Positions 40,999-50,704 are shown, numbered from the stretch's first letter. The stretch is 64,000 nucleotides of DNA from Streptomyces sclerotialus (GCF_040907265.1 NZ_JBFOHP010000002.1:6944001-7008000), one strand, 5' to 3'. The notes: a model not told the origin generated them from the sequence alone. Numbers and translations: made by a program.

Positions 40999-42516
40999 GT
41001 GAGCACGCATACCGTCCAGGAAGACGCCTACCGGCCGCCGGACGGGGGGAACGGCACCGCCCCGCACGACGCGGGCGACGCCGGATACAACAAGGGCCTG
41101 AAGGCCCGGCACATCAACATGATCGCCATCGGCGGCGCGATCGGCACCGGCCTGTTCCTCGGTGCCGGCGGCCGGCTGGCGGCCGCGGGCCCCGCGCTCG
41201 CCATCGCCTACGCCGTCTGCGGTCTCTTCGCGTTCTTCGTCGTGCGCGCGCTGGGCGAGATGGTGCTGCACCGCCCCTCCTCCGGCTCCTTCGTCTCCTA
41301 CGCCCGTGAGTTCCTGGGCGAGAAGGGCGCCTACGTGGCGGGCTGGATGTACGTCGTGAACTGGTCGACCACCGGTATCGCCGACATCACCGCCATCGCG
41401 CTCTACACGCACTACTGGAGCCTCTTCACCGACGTGCCGCAGTGGGTGATGGCGCTGATCGCGCTCGCGGTCGTGCTCGCCGTGAACCTGATCTCGGTGA
41501 AGATCTTCGGCGAGCTGGAGTTCTGGTTCGCGATCATCAAGGTCGCCGCCCTGGTGGTCTTCATGCTGATCGGCATCTTCCTGCTGGCCACCCAGCACCC
41601 GGTGAGCGGCCACACTCCCGGTTTCGACCTGATCAGCGACAACGGCGGCCTCTTCCCGACCGGCCTGCTGCCCGTCGTGGTCGTCCTCCAGGGCGTCGTC
41701 TTCGCGTACTCCGCCGTCGAGATGGTCGGCGTCACCGCGGGCGAGACCAGCGAGCCGCACAAGGTCGTCCCGAAGGCCGTCAACTCGATCATGTGGCGGG
41801 TGGGCATCTTCTACGTCGGCTCGGTCGTGCTGCTGACGCTGCTGATGCCGTGGGACAAGTACACCGGCGGCGAGAGCCCCTTCGTCACCGTGCTCTCCAA
41901 CGTCGGCGTGCCGGCCGCGGGCGACGTGATGAACCTCGTCGTGCTCACCGCCGCCATGTCCAGCCTGAACTCCGGCCTGTACTCCACGGGCCGCATCCTG
42001 CGCTCGATGGCGGCGGCCGGCTCCGCGCCGAAGTTCACCGGCCGGATGAACCGCCACCAGGTGCCGTACGGCGGCATCCTGCTCACCTCGGCGGTGTGCG
42101 TGCTGGGCGTCGTGCTGAACTACGTCGTGCCGGGCAAGGCCTTCGAGATCGTGATCAACATCGCGGCGCTCGGGGTCATCAGCACCTGGTGCGTGATCAT
42201 GATCTGCCACATGGTGTTCGTCCGCCGGACCAAGGAGGGCGTCCTGCAGCGCCCCACGTTCCGGCTCCCGGGCACTCCGGTCACCGACATCGTCACCATC
42301 GCGTTCCTGCTCGGCGTCATCGTCCTGATGTGGTTCGACGGCGGCGTCGGCCGGGACACGGTCATGCTGGCCCCGGTGATCGCCGTAGCCCTGATCGCCG
42401 GCTGGTTCGTCGTCCGTGGCCGCGTCAACCGCATCGCCGCGGAACGCGCTTCGGGCGGTGGCCTGGAGGGCCCGTCCGCGCCTGAGGCGCCGAAGGTGCC
42501 GGGCCCGCGCCGCTGA
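40999..42516 (+). CDS. Amino acid permease (APC superfamily, AnsP/GabP-like)
   Basis: 505 residues from GTG at 40999. About 12 membrane segments. The APC signature opens YNKGLKARHINMIAIGGAIG with GTGLFLGAGGRL, then VVRALGEMVLHRPSSGSF, GWMYVVNWSTTGIADITA and SAVEMVGVTAGETSEP. By eye it is closest to asparagine, GABA or D-serine/alanine permeases; the exact substrate cannot be read. No strong Shine-Dalgarno precedes the GTG. It is divergent from the MerR gene across 218 bases and is followed by an 18-base hairpin. Confidence 0.94.
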   Translation: MSTHTVQEDAYRPPDGGNGTAPHDAGDAGYNKGLKARHINMIAIGGAIGTGLFLGAGGRLAAAGPALAIAYAVCGLFAFFVVRALGEMVLHRPSSGSFVSYAREFLGEKGAYVAGWMYVVNWSTTGIADITAIALYTHYWSLFTDVPQWVMALIALAVVLAVNLISVKIFGELEFWFAIIKVAALVVFMLIGIFLLATQHPVSGHTPGFDLISDNGGLFPTGLLPVVVVLQGVVFAYSAVEMVGVTAGETSEPHKVVPKAVNSIMWRVGIFYVGSVVLLTLLMPWDKYTGGESPFVTVLSNVGVPAAGDVMNLVVLTAAMSSLNSGLYSTGRILRSMAAAGSAPKFTGRMNRHQVPYGGILLTSAVCVLGVVLNYVVPGKAFEIVINIAALGVISTWCVIMICHMVFVRRTKEGVLQRPTFRLPGTPVTDIVTIAFLLGVIVLMWFDGGVGRDTVMLAPVIAVALIAGWFVVRGRVNRIAAERASGGGLEGPSAPEAPKVPGPRR

Positions 42517-42548
42517 CCCGCGGCACCGGCGAGGACACCTGCTCGCAG

Positions 42549-42588
42549 AACCGGCGCGGGCGGCCTGGAGAGGCCGCCCGCGCCGGTT
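42549..42588. terminator. Strong bidirectional hairpin after the permease
   Basis: Perfect 18-base stem, AACCGGCGCGGGCGGCCT with its complement, and a GGAG loop, between convergent genes. It has no T run. Confidence 0.88.
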
Positions 42589-42608
42589 CGTCGTCGGCGG
42601 AGCCTGGC

Positions 42609-43604
42609 TCAGCCCGTCGTCACCGGGTAGTGGTCGGAGAGGTTCGTGTACGTGTAGGTCCTGCCGCCACTGGTGACGGTCCAGGGCGCGGACTGCTCCT
42701 TGACGACCTCGTTGCGCCAGTCGGCCGGGCGGGCATGGCCGGTGCGGTGCAGGACGTGGTCCAGGTCCTCACGGGGATCGGTGGGGTAGCGGTCCCTGGC
42801 GACGGAGTTCTCCTGGGTGTCGAAGGAGTACGGGTGCCCGGTGCGGGCATCGGCGGCCACGAGGCCGGCGTCGTCCAGCATCGTCGCGTACTCCGCGCTC
42901 CGTGAGTCGACATTGAGGTCGCCCGCCACCATGACCTGCTCGCCCGCCGGGATGTGCCGGGCGTCGAGGAAGGCGTCCAGCTCCTTGAGCTGCTTCGCGC
43001 GCGTCGCGGCGGCCTCGCCCGCGCCGCAGCCGGGGTCCGTGGACTGCGTGTGGGTGCCGACGACATGCACCTTCGTGCCGTTCACGTTCAGTACGGCGTA
43101 GACGAAGCCCTTGTTGGACCAGTAGTCCGAGCCGCAGGCGTCCTTGTAGACGTACTGCTCCTTGCGGAGCACCGGCCACTTGCTGAGGACGGTGACGCCC
43201 CCGTCCTCCGGGGTGAGCGAGGAGTACGCGCCGCCGGTGGCATCCCAGCCGTCCTTGCCGCGGCCCAGCACCGGGGTCTGGTACGGGTAGGCCGCCGCGG
43301 CGTTCGCCTTGAGGGCTTCGGAGGAGGAGTTGTCGAACGCCTCCTGGAGGACGACGACGTCCTTGCCCTGGAAGAAGTCCGCGGCCGGTATCTCCTTGGC
43401 GCGGTGGTCCTGGCCCCAATTGGGGTACAGCGTCTTGCTGAACAGGAAGGCGTTGTACGTGAGGACCTTGAGGGCGGGGGCGTCCGCTGTCGGGGCCGGT
43501 GCGGCCGCCGCGGTGGCGGCCATGAGGAGCGGCGACGACGCGACGGCGAGCGCGGTGGCCACGACGGCGGCGGCCCGTGCGCGTCGCTGCTTGGAGTGCG
43601 GCAC
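42609..43604 (-). CDS. Secreted sphingomyelinase C-like phosphodiesterase
   Basis: 331 residues from GTG at 43604 with CAGGGAG six bases upstream. The signal peptide ends near AAAAAPA (about residue 33). The endonuclease/exonuclease/phosphatase fold shows LKVLTYNAFLFSKTLYPNWG, the metal Glu in VVLQEAFDN, VVGTHTQSTD, the Asp-Asn pair in VAGDLNVDS and the terminal catalytic His in YTNLSDHYPV. The family (sphingomyelin phosphodiesterase, Mg-dependent neutral) splits sphingomyelin to ceramide and phosphocholine. In a soil organism it would be a scavenging phospholipase. It is followed by a strong bidirectional terminator and lies downstream of the M1 peptidase on the same strand's direction of transcription order. 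Confidence 0.93.
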   Translation of the reverse strand: MPHSKQRRARAAAVVATALAVASSPLLMAATAAAAPAPTADAPALKVLTYNAFLFSKTLYPNWGQDHRAKEIPAADFFQGKDVVVLQEAFDNSSSEALKANAAAAYPYQTPVLGRGKDGWDATGGAYSSLTPEDGGVTVLSKWPVLRKEQYVYKDACGSDYWSNKGFVYAVLNVNGTKVHVVGTHTQSTDPGCGAGEAAATRAKQLKELDAFLDARHIPAGEQVMVAGDLNVDSRSAEYATMLDDAGLVAADARTGHPYSFDTQENSVARDRYPTDPREDLDHVLHRTGHARPADWRNEVVKEQSAPWTVTSGGRTYTYTNLSDHYPVTTG

Positions 43605-43696
43605 TGAATCTCCCTGTGGGGGTGTGGGGTTGATCCGGCGCCGCACATCCAATCAGGCGCGATTACCTTCTGGTAACCGCCGGCCGACGGGAAGAT

Positions 43697-45223
43697 CTAC
43701 TCCGGCCGGTGCCCGTCCTGCGTGTGGACGTCTCCGTGTGCGTGGACGTCGTTCGTCGCCGCGATGGACTTCCAGGACTTCGGCTGCTTCGCCGCGGTCT
43801 TCGCGGCCGCTACGGACGCGCCCTTCGCCGCCGGTGCCGACGGCTTGGCGGCCTGGTACAGCCAGGTGTCGAAGAAGCCGGCGAGCGGCTTGCCGGACTT
43901 CTCCTCGGCGAACTTCACGAAGTCGGCGACCGAGGCGTTGCCGTACTTGTTCGCCGTCGGCCAGGACTTGAGGATCGAGAAGAAGGTCTTGTCGCCGAGC
44001 TTGTTGCGCAGCGCCTGGAGGGCCAGCGCGCCCCGGTCGTAGACCGCTATGTCGAACTGGTTCTCCGGGCCCGGGTCGCCCGGCTTCACCGTCCAGAAGG
44101 CGTCGTCGGCCGGGTGCCGGTCGTAGACGTAGTCCGCCAGCTCCTGCGCGGTGCCCTCGCCCTCCTTCTCCGACCACAGCCACTGGCTGTAGCGCGCGAA
44201 GCCCTCGTTGACCCAGATGTCCTTCCAGTCCTTCAGGGACACGCTGTCGCCGTACCACTGGTGGGCCAGCTCGTGCACGACGACGGAGACGTTGGTGCCC
44301 GCGTCGAACGCCTTCTTGCCGTAGAACGGGCGGGTCTGGGTCTCCAGCGCGTAGCCCGCCGGGACGTTCGGCACGTACCCGCCGAGCGCGTTGAAGGGGT
44401 ACGGGCCGAAGACGGTCTCCAGCCACTCCGCGACCTCGGTGGTGCGCTCGATGCTGGCCTTCGCGGCGCCCTCGTTGCTGCCGAGGTCCTTGCTGACGGC
44501 GTTGATGACCGGCAGGCCGTTCGCCGTGGTGTCCTTGGTGATGTCGAACTTGCCGACCGCGAGCGTCGTCAGGTACGTCGCCTGCGGCTTGTCCGAGCGC
44601 CAGTTGTAGCGCGTCCAGCCGAGCTTGGAGGACTGCGAGAGCAGGACGCCGTTGCTGAGTGCCTGGGTGCCGTCCGGCACGGCCACCGAGATGTCGTACG
44701 TGGCCTTGTCGGTGGGGTGGTCGTTGCTCGGGTACCACCACACCGCCGCGTCCGGCTCCTGCGCGACCACGCCGCCGTCGGGGGTGCGGGCCCACGCCGT
44801 GAAGCCGTCGATCTTCAGCTCGGAGGGCTTGCCCGCGTACCGCACGACGACGCTGACGTCCTTGCCCTTGGGCAGCGGCGCGGCCGGCGTCACCTCCAGC
44901 TCGTGCTTGCCGGAGGCCTTGAAGGCCGCCTTCTTGCCGTTGACGCGTACCTCGCTGACCTTCAGGCCGAAGTCGAGGTTGAAGCGGGAGAGGTCCTGGG
45001 TGGTCTTCGCGAGCAGCGTCGCGGTGCCCTCCAGCAGGTCCGTCTTCGGCTGGTACTTCAGGCGCAGGTCGTAGTGCGAGACGTCGTACCCGCCGTTGCC
45101 GCTCTCGGGGTAGTAGGAGTCGCCCGCACCGGGCGCGCCGGGGGAGTAGTCGGCAGCCGATGCCGGGATCGCCAGCAGCAGGCTGAGCGCGGCCGCGCCC
45201 GGCACGAGGAGTCTGTGACGCAC
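43697..45223 (-). CDS. Secreted M1-family metallopeptidase
   Basis: 508 residues from GTG at 45223 (TTGGAGGACTC upstream). A signal peptide (1-23) precedes the aminopeptidase-N-like N domain. The zinc site is complete: His317, Glu318 and His321 (HELAHQWYGD) and Glu340 (WVNEGFA). The exopeptidase motif GAMEN is replaced by YALETQ near residue 291, as in a subgroup of actinobacterial M1 proteins. It lacks the long C-terminal domain of PepN, and ends with an Ala/Lys-rich linker and a His/Asp-rich tail (VHAHGDVHTQDGH). It should release N-terminal residues from peptides outside the cell. A 20-base inverted repeat lies in its leader. Confidence 0.93.
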   Translation of the reverse strand: MRHRLLVPGAAALSLLLAIPASAADYSPGAPGAGDSYYPESGNGGYDVSHYDLRLKYQPKTDLLEGTATLLAKTTQDLSRFNLDFGLKVSEVRVNGKKAAFKASGKHELEVTPAAPLPKGKDVSVVVRYAGKPSELKIDGFTAWARTPDGGVVAQEPDAAVWWYPSNDHPTDKATYDISVAVPDGTQALSNGVLLSQSSKLGWTRYNWRSDKPQATYLTTLAVGKFDITKDTTANGLPVINAVSKDLGSNEGAAKASIERTTEVAEWLETVFGPYPFNALGGYVPNVPAGYALETQTRPFYGKKAFDAGTNVSVVVHELAHQWYGDSVSLKDWKDIWVNEGFARYSQWLWSEKEGEGTAQELADYVYDRHPADDAFWTVKPGDPGPENQFDIAVYDRGALALQALRNKLGDKTFFSILKSWPTANKYGNASVADFVKFAEEKSGKPLAGFFDTWLYQAAKPSAPAAKGASVAAAKTAAKQPKSWKSIAATNDVHAHGDVHTQDGHRPE

Positions 45224-45244
45224 GAGTCCTCCAACTCGTCGGTG

Positions 45245-45264
45245 AGGCCGGAAGGTTCCGGCCT
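45245..45264. promoter_or_regulatory. Inverted repeat AGGCCGGAA-GG-TTCCGGCCT upstream of the M1 peptidase
   Basis: Perfect nine-base arms with a two-base centre, 22-41 bases before the peptidase start. It could be an operator or, in RNA, an eight-base stem close to the ribosome site. Confidence 0.45.
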
Positions 45265-45438
45265 TCGTGGGGGGTGGTGCCGCCCCTGGTCGGGGTCGCC
45301 TCCGACCCTATGTACTGGCGCGTCTCACGTCAGGTGCATGGCCATATCTGACACATGACCGACATCAGGCCGTCATGGTCACTTCCGTCCCCGCCACACC
45401 CTTACGCGTCCCCAGGACCCCGCGCTACGGTCCGGCGG

Positions 45439-47448
45439 GTGACCATACGCACGCGGCTGGGCCGCATACCGTGGCAAGCGTTCGTCGTGGCGGCCACCGC
45501 CGCTCTCCTGGCCGTGCTGCTGCCGCCCGGAGGCACCGCGCAGGCCGCCCCCGAAGGGCCGCGGGCCGCCGCACCCGGAGGGCCGCGGGCCGCAGTCCCC
45601 GGGGAGAGCAGACCCGTCTACTCCTACGACCGCGCCATCCGCGAATCGGTGTGGGTGGACACGAAGCTGGACGGCGACTCGGACGGCAGGACCGACCGGG
45701 TCGCCGTCGACATCGTCCGGCCGCGCGGACCGGCCGAGCAGGGCCGCCGGATACCCGTGATCATGGACGCGAGCCCGTACTACTCCTGCTGCGGCCGCGG
45801 CAACGAGAGCCAGAAGAAGACCTACGACGCCGACGGCCGCCCCGTGCAGTTCCCGCTCTTCTACGACAACTACTTCGTGCCGCGCGGTTACGCGACGGTC
45901 CTGGTCGACCTGGCCGGCACCAACCGCTCCGACGGCTGCGTGGACGTCGGCGGCCGTTCCGACGTGCAGTCCGCCAAGGCCGTCGTGGACTGGCTGGCCG
46001 GCCGTGCCCGCGCCTACGACGCCCCCACGGGCGGGAAACGGGTCATCGCGGGCTGGTCCAACGGCAGGACCGGCATGATCGGCAAGAGCTACGACGGCAC
46101 CGTGGCCAACGGCGTGGCCGCCACCGGCGTGCCGAACCTCAGGACCATCGTGCCCATCGGCGCCATCTCCTCCTGGTACGACTACTACTTCTCCCAGGGC
46201 GCCCCGCTCTACGACTCCGGCCCCGAGTGGCTGTCCGACCACGTCGAGAGCCCCGCGGCCCGTACGCGGTGCGCCGCCGTACAGAAGGAGCTCGTCGACG
46301 GCGCCCCCCGAAGCGGCGACCGGACCGGCCTGTGGGACGCGCGCGACTACGTGAAGGACGCGCACAAGGTGAAGGCGAGTGTCTTCGTGGTGCACGGCAT
46401 GCAGGACCTCAATGTCCGCACCAAGCACTTCGGGCAGTGGTGGGACGCGCTCGCGAAGCACGGCGTCGAGCGAAAGATCTGGCTCTCGCAGACCGGCCAC
46501 GTCGACCCCTTCGACTTCCGGCGGGCCGACTGGGTGCCGACGCTGCACCGGTGGTTCGACCACTACCTGTTGGGCTACGAGAACGGCATCGACCGCGCTC
46601 CGATGGCCGACGTCGAACGCGCCCCGGGGAAGTGGTCGACGGACCGCGTCTGGCCCGCGGCCGGCACGGCCGTCCGTACGACCCTGCGGCCCGGCAAGGG
46701 CGAGCAGCCCGGTGTCGGGGTGCTCGGGACCAGGCCGGCGCCGTCCGGTGCCACCGAGACCTTCACCGACGACCCGAAGCTGAGCGAGACCGACTGGGCG
46801 GCGCACGCCGACGAACCGACCGCGGCCAAGGTCGCGTTCAGTACCGCGCCGCTGGCCGCACCGCTGCGCCTCTCCGGCGCTGGACAGGTCACCGTGACCG
46901 CCACGCCCTCCACCGGCACGGCCCACCTCTCGGCCGTCCTGGCCGACCTCGGGCCCGCCGCCATCCGCGACTACACGGGCCCGGGCGAAGGCATCGTGAC
47001 ACTGGACCGGCGCACCTGCTGGGGCGCGAGCCGGGACGGTGACAGCGCCTGCTACAAGGAGACCGCGGCCGACACCGCGAAGGTGCAGCAGACCGTCCTC
47101 AGCCGCGGCTGGGCCGACCTCGGTACGTACGCCGATCCCGACAAGGGCCGCCGGCTGACACCCGGGAAGCCGTACACGATCACCCTGGACCTGGCCGCTA
47201 CCGACCACGTCGTACCCGCCGGGCACCGGCTCGCGCTGATCGTCGGGGGCACCGACGCCGGGCTCATCGACCCGCCGTCCACGAGGCCGACCCTCACTCT
47301 CGACCTGTCCCGCACCAAGGCCGAGCTGCCCCTCACGGGTGCCGCGCACGCCCTCTCCGGGGAGCCGCGCGCACCGCGCACCGGGGCGGGGCCGCTCGAC
47401 GGCCTGGAGGCGCCGCGCCCGGGCCGTCCCGTGCCGGCCGCCCGCTGA
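45439..47448 (+). CDS. Secreted X-Pro dipeptidyl-peptidase (CocE/NonD, S15-like)
   Basis: 669 residues from GTG at 45439, which gives a good signal peptide (WQAFVVAATAALLAVLLPP, cleavage near AQA at about 36); the ribosome site is weak, and an ATG at 45355 is an alternative. The S15 hydrolase domain has the nucleophile Ser217 in GKSYDG, Asp in VHGMQDLNV and His in SQTGHVDPF. The C-terminal part (about 430-620) is the jelly-roll domain typical of the family. The enzyme removes X-Pro dipeptides from peptides. It is divergent from the M1 peptidase and followed by an M14 carboxypeptidase. The short N-terminal EGPRAAAP, GGPRAAVP pair is a small repeat. Confidence 0.93.
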   Translation: MTIRTRLGRIPWQAFVVAATAALLAVLLPPGGTAQAAPEGPRAAAPGGPRAAVPGESRPVYSYDRAIRESVWVDTKLDGDSDGRTDRVAVDIVRPRGPAEQGRRIPVIMDASPYYSCCGRGNESQKKTYDADGRPVQFPLFYDNYFVPRGYATVLVDLAGTNRSDGCVDVGGRSDVQSAKAVVDWLAGRARAYDAPTGGKRVIAGWSNGRTGMIGKSYDGTVANGVAATGVPNLRTIVPIGAISSWYDYYFSQGAPLYDSGPEWLSDHVESPAARTRCAAVQKELVDGAPRSGDRTGLWDARDYVKDAHKVKASVFVVHGMQDLNVRTKHFGQWWDALAKHGVERKIWLSQTGHVDPFDFRRADWVPTLHRWFDHYLLGYENGIDRAPMADVERAPGKWSTDRVWPAAGTAVRTTLRPGKGEQPGVGVLGTRPAPSGATETFTDDPKLSETDWAAHADEPTAAKVAFSTAPLAAPLRLSGAGQVTVTATPSTGTAHLSAVLADLGPAAIRDYTGPGEGIVTLDRRTCWGASRDGDSACYKETAADTAKVQQTVLSRGWADLGTYADPDKGRRLTPGKPYTITLDLAATDHVVPAGHRLALIVGGTDAGLIDPPSTRPTLTLDLSRTKAELPLTGAAHALSGEPRAPRTGAGPLDGLEAPRPGRPVPAAR

Positions 47449-47453
47449 CCCTC

Positions 47454-47488
47454 GGGGCGGGCCGCACCGCACAGGGACGGCCCGCCCC
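47454..47488. terminator. Hairpin after the X-Pro peptidase gene
   Basis: Eleven-base arms GGGGCGGGCCG and CGGCCCGCCCC around a 13-base loop, starting six bases after the stop. Confidence 0.7.
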
Positions 47489-47528
47489 GGAGAACCGTGT
47501 CCGAACCGCTCAAGGGAGACACCGCTTC

Positions 47529-48842
47529 GTGAGGTACAGATTCCGCACCGTGCTGCTCGGCGCCGTCACCACGGCGCTCACCGCGACCTTCCTCGCCGGC
47601 CCGGCCCCGGCCGTCGCCGCCGCCCAGGAAGGGCCGCGTACCGGCTTCGAGGAGAGCGACGGCGCCCGCTGGACCACCCAGGCCGAGGAACAGGACCTCC
47701 TCGCCCGCGCCGACCGGGAGAGCGCGCGCCTGCGCGTCGACCGCATCGGCTCGACGAAGCAGGGCCGGCCGCTCCAGCTCGTCCGCATCGGCGCCGCACA
47801 GCCCCCCTCCGCCGACCGTGTACGGCACGGCAACTCCGTCCTGCTGATCTGCTCCCAGCACGGCAACGAGCCCTCGGGCCGCGAGGCGTGCCTGTCCACC
47901 GTCCGTGACCTCGCCTACGCCACCGACGACGCGACCCGCCGCTTCCTGGCCCGTACCAGCGTCCTGGTGATCCCTACCGCCAACCCCGACGGCCGCGCCG
48001 CGAACACCCGCGGCAACTCCGACGGCGTGGACATCAACCGCGACCACCTCGCCCTGAAGACGGCCGAGGCCCGCACCATGGCCCGCGTGATCCGCGACTA
48101 CCGTCCGGACACCGTGTACGACCTGCACGAGTACGGTGCCACCCCGCCGTACTACGACAAGGATCTGCTGTCCCTGTGGCCGCGCAACCTCAATACCGCG
48201 CACGCGGTGCACGAAGAGGCCGGCACGCTGTCCGAGCGGTACGTACGCCCCACCGTCGAGGACAGCGGCTTCAGCACCGGCATCTACGGCATCTGGACCG
48301 ACCCGGAGACCGGGGAGCCGGTCAAGCAGGTGGCGGGGGACGGCCAGGCGCGCATCCTGCGCAACACGTCGGGGGTGAAGAACTCCGTCGGCCTGCTCGT
48401 CGAGACCCGTACCACGCCGCTCACCCAGGCCGAGAAGGACGACCCCGCCGTCAACAACCGGCGCCGGGTGGAGTCCCAGCTCGCCGGGCTGAAGGGCGCC
48501 TTCGCCTTCCTCGGGGAGCGCCGTGGCCGGATCGAGACGGCCACCACCACGGCGCGGCTGGCGGGCTACGCCGACCGCGGACCTGTGTACCTCGGCGGTG
48601 CCGACAACGACCCGGCAACCGACGAGGAGGTCATCCAGGACCCGCCGTGCGGCTACCGGCTGGACGGCGAGGCGTACGCGGAAGCCGGGGACGAGCTGGC
48701 GCTTCACGGGGTGCGGGTGGAACGCGACGGTGCGGGTGCTTTCGTCCGGCTGCGGCAGCCCCTGAGGGCGCTGGTGCCCCTGCTGCTGGACGGGCGGTCC
48801 GCAGATCACCTTACGGTCGCGAAGCCCTCATCCAGGTGTTGA
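47529..48842 (+). CDS. Secreted M14-family zinc carboxypeptidase
   Basis: 437 residues from a GTG start. The signal peptide ends near AVAAAQ (about residue 32). Zinc ligands His111 and Glu114 (SQHGNEPSGREA) and His200 (YDLHEYGA) are present, with the substrate-binding NPDGRAANTRG and DINRDH and the catalytic Glu in LLVETRT. It would remove C-terminal residues from peptides. The N-terminal linker RIGSTKQGRPLQLVRIG is typical of the bacterial M14 group. It lies 80 bases after the X-Pro peptidase, separated by a hairpin, and 54 bases before the BCCT gene. Together with the M1 and X-Pro enzymes it forms a set for extracellular peptide breakdown. Confidence 0.93.
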   Translation: MRYRFRTVLLGAVTTALTATFLAGPAPAVAAAQEGPRTGFEESDGARWTTQAEEQDLLARADRESARLRVDRIGSTKQGRPLQLVRIGAAQPPSADRVRHGNSVLLICSQHGNEPSGREACLSTVRDLAYATDDATRRFLARTSVLVIPTANPDGRAANTRGNSDGVDINRDHLALKTAEARTMARVIRDYRPDTVYDLHEYGATPPYYDKDLLSLWPRNLNTAHAVHEEAGTLSERYVRPTVEDSGFSTGIYGIWTDPETGEPVKQVAGDGQARILRNTSGVKNSVGLLVETRTTPLTQAEKDDPAVNNRRRVESQLAGLKGAFAFLGERRGRIETATTTARLAGYADRGPVYLGGADNDPATDEEVIQDPPCGYRLDGEAYAEAGDELALHGVRVERDGAGAFVRLRQPLRALVPLLLDGRSADHLTVAKPSSRC

Positions 48843-48896
48843 AGCGTGGTAAGGGGTAATGGCTAGGGGAAATCCAGCCCATCGAAAGGTCACCAC

Positions 48897-50657
48897 GTGA
48901 CGGACAGAGAGAACGAACCGGAGGGCGGGAGCGGGGCGACGCCCCTGATCGACCTGCCCACGGAGTCGCAACGTGCCCGCCCCGCCCGGACCGACCGTGT
49001 GGTCTTCGGCGTCACGGCACTGCTCACCCTGGCCTTCATCGTCTGGGGTGCCACCTCCACCAAGTCACTCGAGAACGCATCGAGCACGATGCTCGACTGG
49101 CTCATCAAGAACGGCGGATGGGCCTTCGTCCTGGCCGCGTCCGGCTTTGTGATCTTCGCGATCTGGCTGGCCATCAGCAAGTACGGGCGCATCACCCTCG
49201 GAAGGGAGGGCGAACAGCCCGAGTTCCGCACGGTCTCCTGGATCGCGATGATGTTCAGCGCCGGCATGGGCATCGGCCTGATGTTCTACGGCGTGAGCGA
49301 GCCGCTGGGGCACTTCACGACCCATCCGCCGGGCACCCACCCCCGGGACGCCGCGCAGGCCATGGACACGGCGATGGCCACCACGCTGTTCCACTGGACG
49401 CTGCACCCGTGGGCGATCTACGCGGTGGTCGGTCTCGGCATCGCCTACAGCACCTTCCGGCGGGGCCGCAGACAGACCATAAGTGCCGTGTTCACCCCGC
49501 TGATCGGGAAGCGGCGGGCCAACGGCGCGGGCGGCCGGGTCATCGACATCCTCGCGATCTTCGCGACGCTCTTCGGCTCGGCCGCCTCGCTGGGTCTGGG
49601 GGCGCTGCAGATCGGCAGCGGCATCAAGGTGCTCGGCTGGAAGGAGAGCGTCAGCACGACCCTGCTGGTCGTCATCATCACCGTGCTGACGATCGCCTTC
49701 ATCCTCTCCGCGGTCTCCGGCATCGCCAAGGGCATCCAGTGGCTGTCCAACATCAACATGGTGCTGGCGCTGATCCTGGCCGTCTTCGTGTTCGTCGCGG
49801 GGCCGACCATCCTCATCCTGAACATGGTGCCCACCGGTGTGGCCACGTTCTTCGACGAACTGCCGCAGATGGCCGGCCGTACGGGCGCCAGCAGCGGTGA
49901 GGGCGTCGACGCCTGGCTGCGCAGCTGGACGGTCTTCTACTGGGCGTGGTGGATCTCCTGGACGCCCTTCGTGGGCATGTTCATCGCGCGCATCAGCCGG
50001 GGCCGGACGATCCGTCAGTTCGTCGGCGGCGTCATCCTGGTGCCCAGCGTCGTGAGCCTCATCTGGTTCGCGATCTTCGGGCAGTCCGCGATGTTCCTGA
50101 AGGAGCACAAGAAGCTGTCGGACGCCTCCTCCGTGGAGGGCCAGCTCTTCGACGTGCTGCACCAGTACCCGGTCGCCACGCTCATGAGCGTGCTTGTCAT
50201 GATCCTGGTCGGCATCTTCTTCGTGTCCGGCGCGGACGCCGCGTCCATCGTCATGGGCACCCTGTCGCAGAAGGGCACGATGGAGCCGACCCGGCCCGTC
50301 GTGATCTTCTGGGGCACGGTCACCGGCGCGGTGGCCGCGATCATGCTGCTCATCGGCGGCGGCAGCGGCGACGCGCTCACGGGTCTGCAGAACCTCACGA
50401 TCCTGGTGGCCGCACCGTTCACACTAGTCATGATCATGATGTGCTGGGCGTTGCTGAAGGACCTGCGGAGCGACCCGCTCATCGTCCGCGGGCAGATCGG
50501 CGAGGAGGTCATCGAGGCCGCGGTCGTGGCCGGACACGAGAAGTACGAGGGCGACTTCGAGATCCGGATCGGACCGGCCAACGGCGGTTCGGGACAGGAG
50601 GCGACGGTCGTCACGGACAAGGACGGACCCGGGCCGGCGGGCACGGGGAAGGACTGA
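48897..50657 (+). CDS. BCCT-family betaine/carnitine/choline transporter
   Basis: 586 residues from GTG at 48897 (GAAAGG upstream). About 12 membrane segments. The BCCT signatures are present: MMFSAGMGIGLMFYGVSEP, the Trp-rich FYWAWWISWTPFVGMFIARIS and the GTLSQKGTMEP segment near the end. The Gly-Met-Gly-Ile-Gly form suggests a sodium-coupled transporter for betaine-type solutes, as in BetP or OpuD. A C-terminal soluble tail of about 70 residues is acidic to neutral and ends in a Gly-rich stretch. Osmoregulation is probable. A 15-base hairpin follows the gene. Confidence 0.95.
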   Translation: MTDRENEPEGGSGATPLIDLPTESQRARPARTDRVVFGVTALLTLAFIVWGATSTKSLENASSTMLDWLIKNGGWAFVLAASGFVIFAIWLAISKYGRITLGREGEQPEFRTVSWIAMMFSAGMGIGLMFYGVSEPLGHFTTHPPGTHPRDAAQAMDTAMATTLFHWTLHPWAIYAVVGLGIAYSTFRRGRRQTISAVFTPLIGKRRANGAGGRVIDILAIFATLFGSAASLGLGALQIGSGIKVLGWKESVSTTLLVVIITVLTIAFILSAVSGIAKGIQWLSNINMVLALILAVFVFVAGPTILILNMVPTGVATFFDELPQMAGRTGASSGEGVDAWLRSWTVFYWAWWISWTPFVGMFIARISRGRTIRQFVGGVILVPSVVSLIWFAIFGQSAMFLKEHKKLSDASSVEGQLFDVLHQYPVATLMSVLVMILVGIFFVSGADAASIVMGTLSQKGTMEPTRPVVIFWGTVTGAVAAIMLLIGGGSGDALTGLQNLTILVAAPFTLVMIMMCWALLKDLRSDPLIVRGQIGEEVIEAAVVAGHEKYEGDFEIRIGPANGGSGQEATVVTDKDGPGPAGTGKD

Positions 50658-50704
50658 ACCGCGCGGACGCGCCGGCGGTGCCCGTGCCACCGCCGTCCGC
50701 GTCA

